Part shown: one piece after another, positions 1-6,643 of the stretch
Position numbering within the stretch: the stretch's first letter is position 1
Layout of the letters: the number at the start of each line of letters is the position of its first letter
Origin: Chloroflexota bacterium
GTDB taxonomy: Bacteria; Chloroflexota; Dormibacteria; Dormibacterales; Dormibacteraceae
Direction: 5' to 3'
NCBI GenBank assembly: GCA_005880175.1
Contig: VBJR01000040.1
Location: 31,286 to 46,932, forward strand
DNA length: 15,647 bases
Notes under the pieces: model-generated
Database searches by the model: none
What the model was told of the DNA's origin: nothing
Seen by the model: the letters and a program-made list of their open reading frames with translations, nothing else
Program-made: the position numbers and the translations under genes

Positions 1-761
1 CCGTGCCGCCCTACCGCCGCTACGACCTGGCCCACGCCAACCCGGCCGACCGGCCGACCCAGGCCACGTACGACCGCTACGTCTACCTGGCGACGCGCTA
101 CCGGGACTCTGGCTACGACGACACGAACCTGCTGGCGAACAGCCCGTTCCTGGTCGAGGACGTGCTCTTCAACGCGATCTACCTCTGGTCGGCGCACGCG
201 CTGGTCGAGATCGCGACCGTCCTGGGCGAGCCGCGTGACGCCCTGCGGGCGGCGGCCCGCCGCATCCACGACGGGCTGCTGGCGCGCCTGTGGGACCCGG
301 ACGCCCGGCGGTTCTTCTCGTACGACCTCCGCGCCCGCCGCCCCATTCGCAAGGTGTCCATCGACTCGGCGACCTCCCTGCTCGACCCCGACCTGCCGGG
401 CGACATCGTGGCCTCGATCGCCGCCGACCTCATGTCGGCGCACTTCGAGCTGGCGACCGGGCAGCACTACCTGTTCCCGAGCTACGACCTGGGTGCGGCG
501 GACTTCGACCGCCGCCGCTACTGGCGCGGGCCCGTGTGGATGAACACGGACTGGATGGTGTGGCGCGGCCTGCGCCAGCACGGGTGGCCGGCGTTCGCGC
601 GCGAGCTGGAGCAGAGCATGGTGGCGCTGGTCGAGCGGTCGGGCTTCCGCGAGTACTTCGATCCGTTCACCGGCGAGGGCTACGGGAGCACGGACCTGAG
701 CTGGACGGCGGCGCTCCTGATCGACGTGCTGCGCACCCGCCAGGGGGCCGCGGAGGGCTGA
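1..761 (+). CDS. GH63-like glycoside hydrolase (mannosylglycerate hydrolase / MGH1-type), 3' part only
   Basis: C-terminal part of an (alpha/alpha)6-barrel glycosidase; the frame is open to the window edge (first whole codon at 3), so the true start lies upstream and the GTG at 3 is probably internal. Seen in the visible 252 residues: SPFLVEDVLFNAIY (47-60), a substrate-cleft helix typical of the MGH1/GH63 group; the motif RGPVWMNTDW (175-184), characteristic of this clan; and EYFDPFTGEGYGS (217-229) followed by SWTAAL, where GH63 enzymes carry the C-terminal catalytic acid, making E217 the candidate. Family members hydrolyse alpha-linked glycosides such as mannosylglycerate, glucosylglycerate or trimmed oligosaccharides, often cytoplasmically for compatible-solute turnover. 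Substrate cannot be fixed from this fragment. No signal peptide can be judged because the N-terminus is missing. The next plus-strand ORF starts 89 bp downstream. Confidence 0.8.
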   Translation, partial: VPPYRRYDLAHANPADRPTQATYDRYVYLATRYRDSGYDDTNLLANSPFLVEDVLFNAIYLWSAHALVEIATVLGEPRDALRAAARRIHDGLLARLWDPDARRFFSYDLRARRPIRKVSIDSATSLLDPDLPGDIVASIAADLMSAHFELATGQHYLFPSYDLGAADFDRRRYWRGPVWMNTDWMVWRGLRQHGWPAFARELEQSMVALVERSGFREYFDPFTGEGYGSTDLSWTAALLIDVLRTRQGAAEG

Positions 762-795
762 AGGTCCCGGACCCGGCCGACCGGGGGCCCTCTCG

Positions 796-813
796 GGGCG
801 GGCCGGTCCGCCC
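796..813 (+). terminator. Possible short terminator hairpin after the glycosidase
   Basis: GGGCGG (796-801) and CCGCCC (808-813) form a perfect 6-bp stem with a 6-nt loop, 35 bp after the glycosidase stop. There is no U-tract and the whole gap is GC-rich, so a chance hairpin is quite possible. Confidence 0.25.
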
Positions 814-850
814 TGTGCCGCGGGCGGCCGGCCGGCCGACCATCGGGGAC

Positions 851-1048
851 ATGCCACACACACCGGCCGCCGGACCGGAGGCGGAGGGCGACGTCGAACG
901 CAAGCTGGAGCGCGTGCGTCGCGCCATCGCCCACTCCGAGGCCACGCTCGCTCAGCTGCGGACGCTCGAGGCCAGGGCGACGGCCGCCCTGGAGCGCGCC
1001 CGGACGGCGGCGGCGCGCGGCGCGCGCCCCCGCCTCAGTAGCTCATGA
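851..1048 (+). CDS. Small coiled-coil hypothetical protein (65 aa)
   Basis: ATG at 851 opens a 65-residue ORF closing with TGA at 1046-1048. After a short Pro/Ala/Gly-rich N-terminus, residues about 14-58 form a continuous charged amphipathic helix (VERKLERVRRAIAHSEAT, LAQLRTLEARATAALERA) with heptad-like Leu/Ala/Val spacing, so a coiled coil is likely. It ends in a basic tail. There is no transmembrane segment or Cys. A GGGGA stretch at 845-849 is too close to the ATG for an ideal ribosome site. No family is recognised. Composition suits a real small protein, but in DNA this GC-rich long frames arise by chance, so existence is only moderately supported. Confidence 0.45.
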   Translation: MPHTPAAGPEAEGDVERKLERVRRAIAHSEATLAQLRTLEARATAALERARTAAARGARPRLSSS

Positions 1049-1375
1049 GGCCCGGGAGGACGCTGGCCAGCCCCGCCGCAGGCACGATCACGAGGTCGAT
1101 CGGGCCGGCCAGCTCGCCGGAGGGTTGATCAGCTCGACTGACAGCGCCAGGCCGGCGCTGCCGGGCCGGGCGCGCACCGCGACCGCCCAGCCCGACCGCG
1201 CACAGAGGACCACGCCTGGGCTGATCGAGGCCGTCCCCATGCGCGGACGCGCGGCCCCGCGGCGCCGGCCGATGGCTGTCGTGGTGAACGTGACGCAGCG
1301 AGAAATGCCCGTCACGACGGGTCCGCTGTGCACGAGAGAGCACCCCCCGAGCACAGAGAGCGCAAGTTCATCCAT
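1035..1375 (-). pseudogene. Weak candidate: broken minus-strand ORF
   Basis: Reading from ATG 1375 leftward, one minus frame gives a beta-rich stretch (GVVLCARSGWAVAVRARP, then LALSVELINPP) with high third-position GC. It stops at 1088. The adjacent frame continues plausibly (GPIDLVIVPAAGLASVLPG) to a TGA at 1035. A single indel near 1110-1130 would join them into about 110 residues. No family is recognised, there is no good ribosome site, and the 3' end overlaps the plus-strand small ORF by 14 bp. This may simply be noise in GC-rich DNA; it is listed because the 1049-1752 interval otherwise has no gene. Confidence 0.15.
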
Positions 1376-1382
1376 GTTGGGA

Positions 1383-1411
1383 GAGCCTCGCCCCCCGGAG
1401 GGGCGAGGCTC
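1383..1411. terminator. Strong perfect hairpin, probable (bidirectional) terminator
   Basis: GAGCCTCGCCCC (1383-1394) pairs perfectly with GGGGCGAGGCTC (1400-1411): 12 bp with a 5-nt CCGGA loop. Neither strand has a real U-tract afterwards (CTTCGTCC on plus). Stems without U-tracts are common in actinobacterial terminators. It sits in the gene-free interval 1049-1752, so it could instead belong to an unannotated small RNA. Confidence 0.45.
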
Positions 1412-1662
1412 CTTCGTCCGCACGGCACGGGCGGATCCGACATCTCCGATCGGCGGATCGTGACCTGGTCCTGGTCGCGGTCGGCATCGGAGCTGGCGCT
1501 GGCCCGAGACCTCGAGCGGCCGGTGCTCGGCGGGCGGCGTCGCGGGCGCCAGGGACAGTCGCCGGTTCTCTGTCTACTCTCTGCGCGGGCGCGTCGAGGC
1601 GGTGCTGGCGGATGAGTGGAGCGACCCACCGGAGCTGGTCCGATCTCTGTGAACGCGGTGTG

Positions 1663-1716
1663 ACGACGCGGCGTCGTGGTTCCCACACTTGGCCTGTGGC
1701 GCGATTGTGATACAGT
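1663..1716 (+). promoter_or_regulatory. Extended -10 promoter with upstream palindrome, driving the coiled-coil gene
   Basis: TGATACAGT (1708-1716) matches an extended -10 box (TGn-TACAGT). TTGGCC (1689-1694) is a tolerable -35 at 16 bp spacing. Twelve bp further upstream lies ACGACGC-G-GCGTCGT (1663-1677), a perfect 7-1-7 palindrome that could be an operator. Transcription would start near 1723, about 30 nt before the ATG at 1753. The sites were found by eye; there is no experimental or comparative support. Confidence 0.45.
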
Positions 1717-1752
1717 CGGCCGCAGTTCCATCTTTCTGTGAGGTCGAGAAAC

Positions 1753-2160
1753 ATGCCCAGGACACCTTCACCAAACGGCACCACCGCGCGGCGCAGACGG
1801 CGGACTGCCCGGGGATCGGAGACCGCGCTCGTCGTCACGCAGATCACGCAGCTCGTCCAGGCCAACGAGGCGCTGCAGCGCGCGAACAAGGAGCTGACTG
1901 ACGAGAACCAGCGGCTGCGCAGCGAGCTGACGGAGATCGGATCGGCGCTGGGCCGACTGACGGGCGCGCCCGGCGGGCGGCGGCGGCGCGGCGCGCCGGC
2001 GCTCGGTCTGCCAGAGGCGCCGGTGCGGCGCAAGCGCAAGCCGGTCACGGATCCCGAGGTGCTGGCGAAGCGCAACGAGGCCCTGGTGAAGGCGCGCGCG
2101 GCGCGAGCCGAGCGCCTGGCCGCCGCCCGCGCGGCAGAGGCCGCCGCCAGCGGTTCGTAG
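1753..2160 (+). CDS. Basic coiled-coil protein, possible nucleic-acid-binding (135 aa)
   Basis: The frame opens with GTG at 1738, but ATG 1753 is preferred: it has GAGG (1740-1743) 9 nt upstream and suits the promoter at 1689-1716. Layout: residues 1-22 basic and disordered (ARRRRRTAR at 12-20); 25-70 a clear coiled coil with Leu/Val/Ile heptads (VVTQITQLVQANEALQRA, NKELTDENQRLRSELTEI); 71-95 a Gly/Arg/Pro linker (GGRRRRG); 94-100 RKRKPVT; then a second Ala/Arg/Lys helix to the end. This tripartite design (oligomerising coil plus basic arms) resembles small nucleoid-associated proteins in layout only; no known family domain was recognised, so DNA or RNA binding is an inference. It is monocistronic, with its own promoter and the hairpin terminator at 2175-2220. 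Confidence 0.7.
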   Translation: MPRTPSPNGTTARRRRRTARGSETALVVTQITQLVQANEALQRANKELTDENQRLRSELTEIGSALGRLTGAPGGRRRRGAPALGLPEAPVRRKRKPVTDPEVLAKRNEALVKARAARAERLAAARAAEAAASGS

Positions 2161-2174
2161 CCAGTTCCCAGCGG

Positions 2175-2220
2175 AGCACCGCTCACGTCCGCGGCGACTG
2201 GGCACGCGGACGTGAGTGCT
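2175..2220 (+). terminator. Strong hairpin terminator after the coiled-coil gene
   Basis: CTCACGTCCGCG (2182-2193) pairs perfectly with CGCGGACGTGAG (2205-2216), a 12-bp stem with an 11-nt loop. AGCA (2175-2178) and TGCT (2217-2220) add four pairs across a 3-nt bulge. It is followed by TTCCGTT rather than a U-run. It begins 14 nt after the stop codon at 2160, the expected place for an intrinsic terminator. Confidence 0.65.
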
Positions 2221-2335
2221 TCCGTTACCCCGGTGCACTGCCAGTGCTCTTGACGTCGCTTGACCACCGGCCGGGCGCGCTCCCTCTGAGAGGCTCAGCA
2301 CGTGACCGCGGTAGTACGAGGCCCGGCGTGCGCAC

Positions 2336-3001
2336 GTGACGGCAACCCCCGTGTACCTCGAGGTCGGCAAGAAGCACGTCTTCGCGTCCGCGCTGGACTG
2401 GCCCGGCTGGAGCCGCCGGGGCCCGGGCGAGGAGGGGGCGTTGCGAGCGCTGGCCGCGTGCCTGCCTCGCTACGCGGCCGTCGCCGAGCTGGCGGGACTG
2501 GCGCTGCCGCCCGGCGCGGCCGAGTCGTTCACCGTCACGGAGCGCGTGGCGAGCACGGGCGGCTACGCCGACTTCGGGGCCCCCGGGCACCCCGCGGTGA
2601 GCGACGCCCGGCCGATCGACGCGGCGGAGGCGGGCCGGCTCGTCGCGCTCCTGCGCGCCGCCTGGATCGCGTTCGACCGCACCGTCGAGCGGGTGCCCGA
2701 GGAGCTGCGCAAGGGACCGCGTGGCGGCGGCCGCGACCGCACGAAGATGGTCGAGCACGTGCTCGCCGCGGAGGCGTCCTACGCGCGCCTGGTCGGGGTG
2801 AAGGTCCGCCAGCCCGCGCCCGGCGACGGCCCGGCGATGGCCGCGGCCCGGGACGCGATCGCCGCGGCGCTGGACCGGCCCTCGGACGGCGCCCCGTTCA
2901 CGGCCAGGGGCTGGGTCCCGCGCTACGCGGCTCGCCGCATCGCGTGGCACGTCCTCGACCACGCCTGGGAGATGGAGGACCGCGCCGCCCCGCCCGGCTG
3001 A
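2336..3001 (+). CDS. DinB-superfamily (four-helix, His-triad) protein with HicB-like N-terminus
   Basis: 221 residues from GTG 2336 (a GTG five codons later at 2351 is an alternative). Residues about 6-45 (VYLEVGKKHVFASALDWPGW, then GEEGALRAL) resemble the small beta-alpha HicB-like fold. Residues about 95-216 look like a DinB/YfiT-type helical bundle. Three histidines placed as in the DinB metal triad are visible: H141 (MVEHVLAAE), H205 and H209 (RIAWHVLDHAWEMEDR). Relatives include thiol-dependent and metal-binding enzymes, but many are uncharacterised, so no reaction is assigned. It lacks signal or membrane segments and is presumably cytosolic. Its stop is 7 bp before the DUF1801 start, so the two are probably one transcript. 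This is not the DinB DNA polymerase, which is a separate gene at 7766. Confidence 0.7.
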   Translation: MTATPVYLEVGKKHVFASALDWPGWSRRGPGEEGALRALAACLPRYAAVAELAGLALPPGAAESFTVTERVASTGGYADFGAPGHPAVSDARPIDAAEAGRLVALLRAAWIAFDRTVERVPEELRKGPRGGGRDRTKMVEHVLAAEASYARLVGVKVRQPAPGDGPAMAAARDAIAAALDRPSDGAPFTARGWVPRYAARRIAWHVLDHAWEMEDRAAPPG

Positions 3002-3008
3002 CCGCGCG

Positions 3009-3285
3009 ATGGACGACGCCGTTCGGGAGTACGTGGACGCGATCCCGGCCCAGCACCGGCCGTTGTTCGACCGCGTCCACCGGCTGGTGCTGGAGGTGCA
3101 CCCCGACGCCGAGGTCGTGCTCTCGTACCAGATGCCGGCGTACCGGGTCGGCCGCCGGCGCCTCTTCGTCGGCGCCTGGCGGCACGGGGTGTCGATCTAC
3201 GGCTGGGGGGAGGGCGGCGACGCCGGCTTCACCGCCCGCCACCCCGAAGCTCCGCGACCTGGTGCGCGCCGCGCTGGGCGGGTAG
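3009..3285 (+). pseudogene. DUF1801 (YdhG-like) protein, frameshifted
   Basis: ATG 3009 starts a clear DUF1801 domain: YVDAIPAQHRPLFDRVHRLV (8-27), HPDAEVVLSYQMPAY (31-45, the family's hallmark), then RRRLFVGAWRHGVSIYGW. After R77-H78 the frame becomes low-complexity Arg/Pro sequence running to 3539 across the opposite anti-sigma gene, which is implausible. In the next frame the coding continues as PKLRDLVRAALGG and stops at TAG 3283-3285. Removing one C from the CCCC run at 3242-3245 joins the two frames (91 residues). Even then it is shorter than usual: the GxIRF-type strand before the last helix appears absent, suggesting a small deletion as well. The molecular role of the family is unsettled. 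It is probably co-transcribed with the preceding gene. Confidence 0.65.
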
Positions 3286-3294
3286 GTCGCCCTT

Positions 3295-4181
3295 CTAGCC
3301 AGACCGTCCGTTCAGCACGGCGGCGGCCAGCACGGCGGGGTCGCAGCCCAGCGCCGGCCGGACGTCGTCGCCGACCACGACGGTCCACATCGGCTGGGCC
3401 ACGTCGCTCTGCGCGATCAGCGCCGCGTCGAGGCCGCCGTTCGCGCTCGCGCCCACGACGGCCACGGGCTTGCCGGCCCGCAGCTGGTCCAGGCTCTCGG
3501 TCTGGCTGGCGATCACCCGCGTGCCCGCCGTCGTGGTGACCGGCACCGCGGCGCCCGACCGGGTGACCACGGCGAAGCTGCCGTCATGCGCGTCCCGGAC
3601 CGTGCCCACCGCGAAGCCCGTGGGCAGGCCGGGGGGCGGCGTGCCGGCCGGACCCGTCGCGTCCGGCGGACCGGGGGGCAGGTTCAGCATGACCTGACGC
3701 GCCGCGATGCTGCCGTCCGCCGACCGCGGTCCCGTCACCAGGACCCGGTCGCCGTCGTGGACCGCGCCCGGCCCGGCGTCCACCTCGTGGATCACCCGGG
3801 TCGAGGCGGACGTGGCCACGGTCAGCGGCTGCCCCGTCGGCGCGGACGTGACGACCAGCGATGAGCGAGGGCGACGCCGGCGGAGCGCGAGCCGCCGGCC
3901 GGCCGGGGCAGGCTGCTCAGCGAGACGGCGACCGTCCCGGCCACGCCGGCCACGATGAGCGCCGCCGCGGCGGCGGGGGCGACAAACGCCCACCGCGGTC
4001 GGGCGACCGGCCGGGGGGGCGGGACGTCCCGCTGTGCGGCAAGCAGCTGGACGCCCGCCGCGACGGCGCTCCAGGCGTGGACCTCGGCGCGGCACGCGGG
4101 GCAGGCCGACAGGTGCGGATCCGCCCCCGCCGGCCCGCCGATGCGTGCGATGAGCTCTTCCAGTGCGGGATGCTCGGTCAT
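3295..4181 (-). pseudogene. Anti-sigma factor (zinc-finger, one TM) with DUF5666-like outer domain, frame broken
   Basis: ATG 4181-4179 overlaps the sigma-factor stop (ATGA), the usual coupled arrangement. The first frame gives 103 good residues: a zinc-binding anti-sigma motif H23-x3-C27-x2-C30 (DPHLSACPAC), then a transmembrane helix about 65-89 (WAFVAPAAAAALIVAGVAGT). It then degenerates and stops at 3822. From about 3870 the adjacent minus frame carries a convincing extracytoplasmic part to the stop at 3295: two beta-rich repeats (SLVVTSAPTGQPLTVATSAS ... DGDRVLVTG; GTVRDAHDGSFAVVTRSG ... AGKPVAVVG) like the DUF5666 fold. A one-base loss near 3870-3895 would explain the break; the intact protein would have about 293 residues. 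It should bind and inhibit the adjacent ECF sigma at the membrane. It could be a true mutation or a sequence error. Confidence 0.7.
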
Positions 4182-4795
4182 CGTTCGGTCGCTCCTCGTT
4201 GCTCCAGCCGGCGGGCGAGCGCGGCTCGCGCCGCGAACAGCCGGCTCTTCACGGTTCCCAGCGGCACGTCCAGCACCCCGGCCGCCTCGGCCAGGGTCAG
4301 GCCGGTGCCGAAGACCAGCCCCAGCACCTCCTGGTGGGCGCGGCTCAGCCCGGTGATGGACTCGGCGACGGCGGCCGCCTCCGCCCGCTCCAATGCCAGT
4401 GACTCCGGTCCCGGCTGCGTGTCGGCGGTGTTCTCCAGCGCCGCGTAGTCGTCGGTGTCGAGCCGCCCGCGGCGCAGCCGGTCCCGGGCCCTGCGGCGGG
4501 CGATGGCGATGATCCACGAGCGGGCCCGGGACCGGCCCTCGAACGTGGCGGCGCCGTGCCAGACGGCCAGCATCGTGTCCTGGAGGACCTCCTCGCTGAG
4601 CGCGCGGTCGCCGGCCATGCGATCGATCTGGGCCAGGACGATCCGGCCGTACCGCTCGTACAGCGCCGCCAGCGCCTGGCGGTCGCGGCGGGCGATGCGG
4701 CGCAGCAGCTCGCCGTCCTCGTCGCGCGCCGGGTCCTGACGGCCGGGCCGCCAGCTGGCGCCCATCACGCGGGGGCGGTCGATTCGTTCCTCCAC
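4178..4795 (-). CDS. ECF-family RNA polymerase sigma factor
   Basis: 205 residues from GTG 4795. Sigma region 2 spans about 44-108 (LYERYGRIVLAQIDRMAGDR, SEEVLQDTMLAVWHGAATFE, RARSWIIAIARRRARDRLRR), the -10-recognition and core-binding part. Region 4 spans about 147-198 (ITGLSRAHQEVLGLVFGTGL, LTLAEAAGVLDVPLGTVKSR), the -35-binding helix-turn-helix. Region 3 is missing, as expected for ECF factors. ATG at 4765 (residue 11) is an alternative start; no ribosome site sits at the right distance from either, and a promoter placed so that transcription begins at 4795 favours a leaderless GTG. The next gene is its anti-sigma factor, overlapping by 4 bp, so release from that membrane partner should control activity. 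If the anti-sigma is truly broken, this factor may be constitutively active. Confidence 0.9.
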   Translation of the reverse strand: MEERIDRPRVMGASWRPGRQDPARDEDGELLRRIARRDRQALAALYERYGRIVLAQIDRMAGDRALSEEVLQDTMLAVWHGAATFEGRSRARSWIIAIARRRARDRLRRGRLDTDDYAALENTADTQPGPESLALERAEAAAVAESITGLSRAHQEVLGLVFGTGLTLAEAAGVLDVPLGTVKSRLFAARAALARRLEQRGATER

Positions 4796-4800
4796 ACCTG

Positions 4801-4830
4801 ATAGGTAGCGGCCGGCGGGCGAACGGTTCG
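4801..4830 (-). promoter_or_regulatory. Candidate ECF-type promoter with CGAACCGTTCG palindrome
   Basis: In the 37-bp gap before the sigma gene, the minus strand reads GAACC (4829-4825), 17 nt, then TACCTAT (4807-4801). GAACC resembles the -35 of many ECF promoters, suggesting self-regulation. The start site would fall at about 4795, the GTG itself. The -35 lies inside the palindrome CGAAC-n-GTTCG (4820-4830). By-eye assignment. Confidence 0.35.
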
Positions 4831-4832
4831 GG

Positions 4833-6074
4833 TCACGCGGCGGCGCGCCGGGCGGCGGCCGCCAGCAGGCCGGCGCTCAGCGCGACCAGCAGCCCGGCGA
4901 GCACGTGCAGGGAGGCGGTGGTCGTGCCGCCGCGCTCGTAGACGACGCCGATGAACCCGCCGGCCAGCATCGCGCCGACGTAGCGGCACGTCTGGAGCAG
5001 CCCGCCGGCCGCGCCCATCGCGTCGGCCGGGGCCGCCTCGTACAGGGCCGACTGGAGGCCGAGCGTGTTCATCGTGCTGGGCATGCCGAACACCATGCCG
5101 GCGGCCGCGATCGCCCACAGCGGCGTGGTCGGGCCGAGCACCAGGAGGAGCAGCGAGCCGGCGAGCAGGGCGGCGGCGCCGAGGACGAGCACGGGCCGGT
5201 TGCCGGACCGGTTGATCGACCAGGCGGCCGGCGGCGCGACCAGCATGCCCAGCCCGGCGACCGGGAGGAGCAGCAGCCCGGCCTCGTACGGCGGCAGCCC
5301 GCGCGCCTGCTGGAGCCAGAGCGGCAGGGCCAGGAAGATCGAGTAGAAGACCAGGTTGACGCCGGCGAACTGGAGGTAGATGCCGGCCAGCCGGCGGTTG
5401 GTGACCAGGGCCCGCACGTTCGGGCGGGGCCGCTCCGCGGCGGCGGGGCGGGCTGGTGTGGCCGGTGTGGCCGGTGGGTCGTGGGGCAGCCAGCGGACGC
5501 CGGTCAGCACCCCGAGCGCGGCCATGGGCACGTTGACCAGGAAGATCGCCTGCCAGCCGGCGAACGCGACCAGGAAGCCGGCCAGCGTCGGCCCCAGCGC
5601 GGCGCCGGCGCTGTTGGCGACGTTGATCGCGCCCAGCGAGGCCGCCGGCGCCCGGCCGCCGGGCGCGCTGGCGCGGATCATGGCCAGGCCGGAGGGGAAC
5701 GCGACCGAGCCGCCGCACGCCTGGATCACGCGGACGAGCACGAGCCAGCCGAAGCCCGGCGCCAGCGGCGCCAGCGCGCAGACGGCCGCGACCAGGACCA
5801 GGCCGGCCAGGAACACCCGGCGGGGGCCGAGCCGGTCGGCCAGGCGGCCGGTCATCGGCTGGGCGATGGCCGACGCCAGGTAGAAGCCGGAGACCAGCCA
5901 GGTCACGGTCCCCACGCCGACGGCGAAGTCGCGCTGCAGGCTGGCCAGGGCCACCGCCACCATGGACGAGTTCAGCGGCGTCAGCAGGGTGCCCAGCGTC
6001 ACCGACGCCACCATCCGTCGCCGGCCGGCGATGTCCACCGCTCCCCATTCTGAGCGGCCGCGGCGACCTCCCAT
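4833..6074 (-). CDS. MFS drug/metabolite exporter (DHA-type, 12 predicted TM helices)
   Basis: 413 residues from ATG 6074, chosen because GGAG lies 9 nt upstream and it leaves a short cytoplasmic lead before TM1. Twelve hydrophobic segments can be counted. Motif A of the major facilitator superfamily appears after TM2 (GRLADRLGPRRVFLAG, about 76-91). A motif-C-like stretch in TM5 (ANSAGAALGPTLAGFL) marks proton-coupled exporters. TM1 has the TPLNSSMVAVAL signature close to EmrB/QacA relatives. It should extrude a small hydrophobic compound in exchange for protons; the substrate is unknown. It lies 65 bp after the methyltransferase-like gene on the same strand, downstream of the TetR-facing promoter, so induction by a TetR ligand is plausible. 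Confidence 0.88.
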   Translation of the reverse strand: MGGRRGRSEWGAVDIAGRRRMVASVTLGTLLTPLNSSMVAVALASLQRDFAVGVGTVTWLVSGFYLASAIAQPMTGRLADRLGPRRVFLAGLVLVAAVCALAPLAPGFGWLVLVRVIQACGGSVAFPSGLAMIRASAPGGRAPAASLGAINVANSAGAALGPTLAGFLVAFAGWQAIFLVNVPMAALGVLTGVRWLPHDPPATPATPARPAAAERPRPNVRALVTNRRLAGIYLQFAGVNLVFYSIFLALPLWLQQARGLPPYEAGLLLLPVAGLGMLVAPPAAWSINRSGNRPVLVLGAAALLAGSLLLLVLGPTTPLWAIAAAGMVFGMPSTMNTLGLQSALYEAAPADAMGAAGGLLQTCRYVGAMLAGGFIGVVYERGGTTTASLHVLAGLLVALSAGLLAAAARRAAA

Positions 6075-6139
6075 GCGGACCCGCTCCGCGGGGACCGCTC
6101 GCGCGGACCAACCCCCCGGGGGCCGGTCCCGGGCTGCCG

Positions 6140-6643
6140 CTAGTCCGGCCTCCGGCCCGGCAGGCGCGGCCACCAGCCCGGCACCTCGCGCAGGTACCGC
6201 TCGTACCGCTCGCCGAATCGCCGGCGCAGCGCCGGCTCCTCGACGAAGTGGACGAACGCGAACGAGGCGGCGCCCACGATGGCGCCGTAGGGCAGGAGGC
6301 CGAGCTGGCCGAGCAGCAGGGCCTGGCCGGCGATGGTGGCCAGGCCGGCCAGGTACATCGGGTTGCGGACGTAGCGGTACATGCCGCCGACCACCAGCTG
6401 GTCGGGCGCCGCGACCGGCGCCGGCGTGCCCAGGCCCTCCACGACGAACCGCACGAACGCCTGGACCAGCACGAGCGCCCCGGCGACCACCAGCACGGCG
6501 CCCACCACGCGCAGGGGCGCCCAGGCGGGGAGCGGGTCGCGCAGCCGCCACCCGGTCAGCAGCCAGGGGACCAGGCCCATGACGACGCCGGGCGCCAGGA
6601 CGAAGAACACCGCGCTGCCGATCGCCGCTCCGGCCCGGCTCAC
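6140..6643 (-). CDS. Isoprenylcysteine carboxyl methyltransferase-like integral membrane protein
   Basis: 167 residues from GTG 6643, which overlaps the stop of the preceding gene (GTGA), so translation is probably coupled. Hydrophobic helices lie at about 8-30, 45-68, 97-113 and 116-133. The family signature is present: RYVRNPMYLAG (90-100), and near the C-terminus EEPALRRRFGERYERYLR (135-152) followed by VPGWWPR. These are the SAM-site and catalytic motifs of the ICMT/phospholipid methyltransferase superfamily. In bacteria without prenylated CaaX proteins such genes are usually annotated only as methyltransferase family proteins; the target (lipid, quinone or small molecule) is unknown. It sits between a DDN-like reductase and an exporter. 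Confidence 0.88.
   Translation of the reverse strand: MSRAGAAIGSAVFFVLAPGVVMGLVPWLLTGWRLRDPLPAWAPLRVVGAVLVVAGALVLVQAFVRFVVEGLGTPAPVAAPDQLVVGGMYRYVRNPMYLAGLATIAGQALLLGQLGLLPYGAIVGAASFAFVHFVEEPALRRRFGERYERYLREVPGWWPRLPGRRPD

Larger units (their letters stand above)
1049..1752. other. 704-bp interval without a secure gene
   Basis: Apart from the weak broken minus ORF (1035-1375), the 12-bp hairpin (1383-1411) and the promoter region (1663-1716), nothing coding is convincing here. The stretch 1413-1660 has no long repeat, tRNA-like fold or family-like peptide that I can see. Confidence 0.5.

Noticed and set aside
2250..2265. Tandem TTGACG/TTGACC as -35 boxes for the gene at 2336
   Set aside because: No AT-containing -10 at 16-18 bp from either; the following bases are GC-only.
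3286..3539. 176-residue version of the DUF1801 protein
   Set aside because: The tail is Arg/Pro low complexity lying antisense to the anti-sigma outer domain, while the neighbouring frame supplies a family-like C-terminus ending at 3285.
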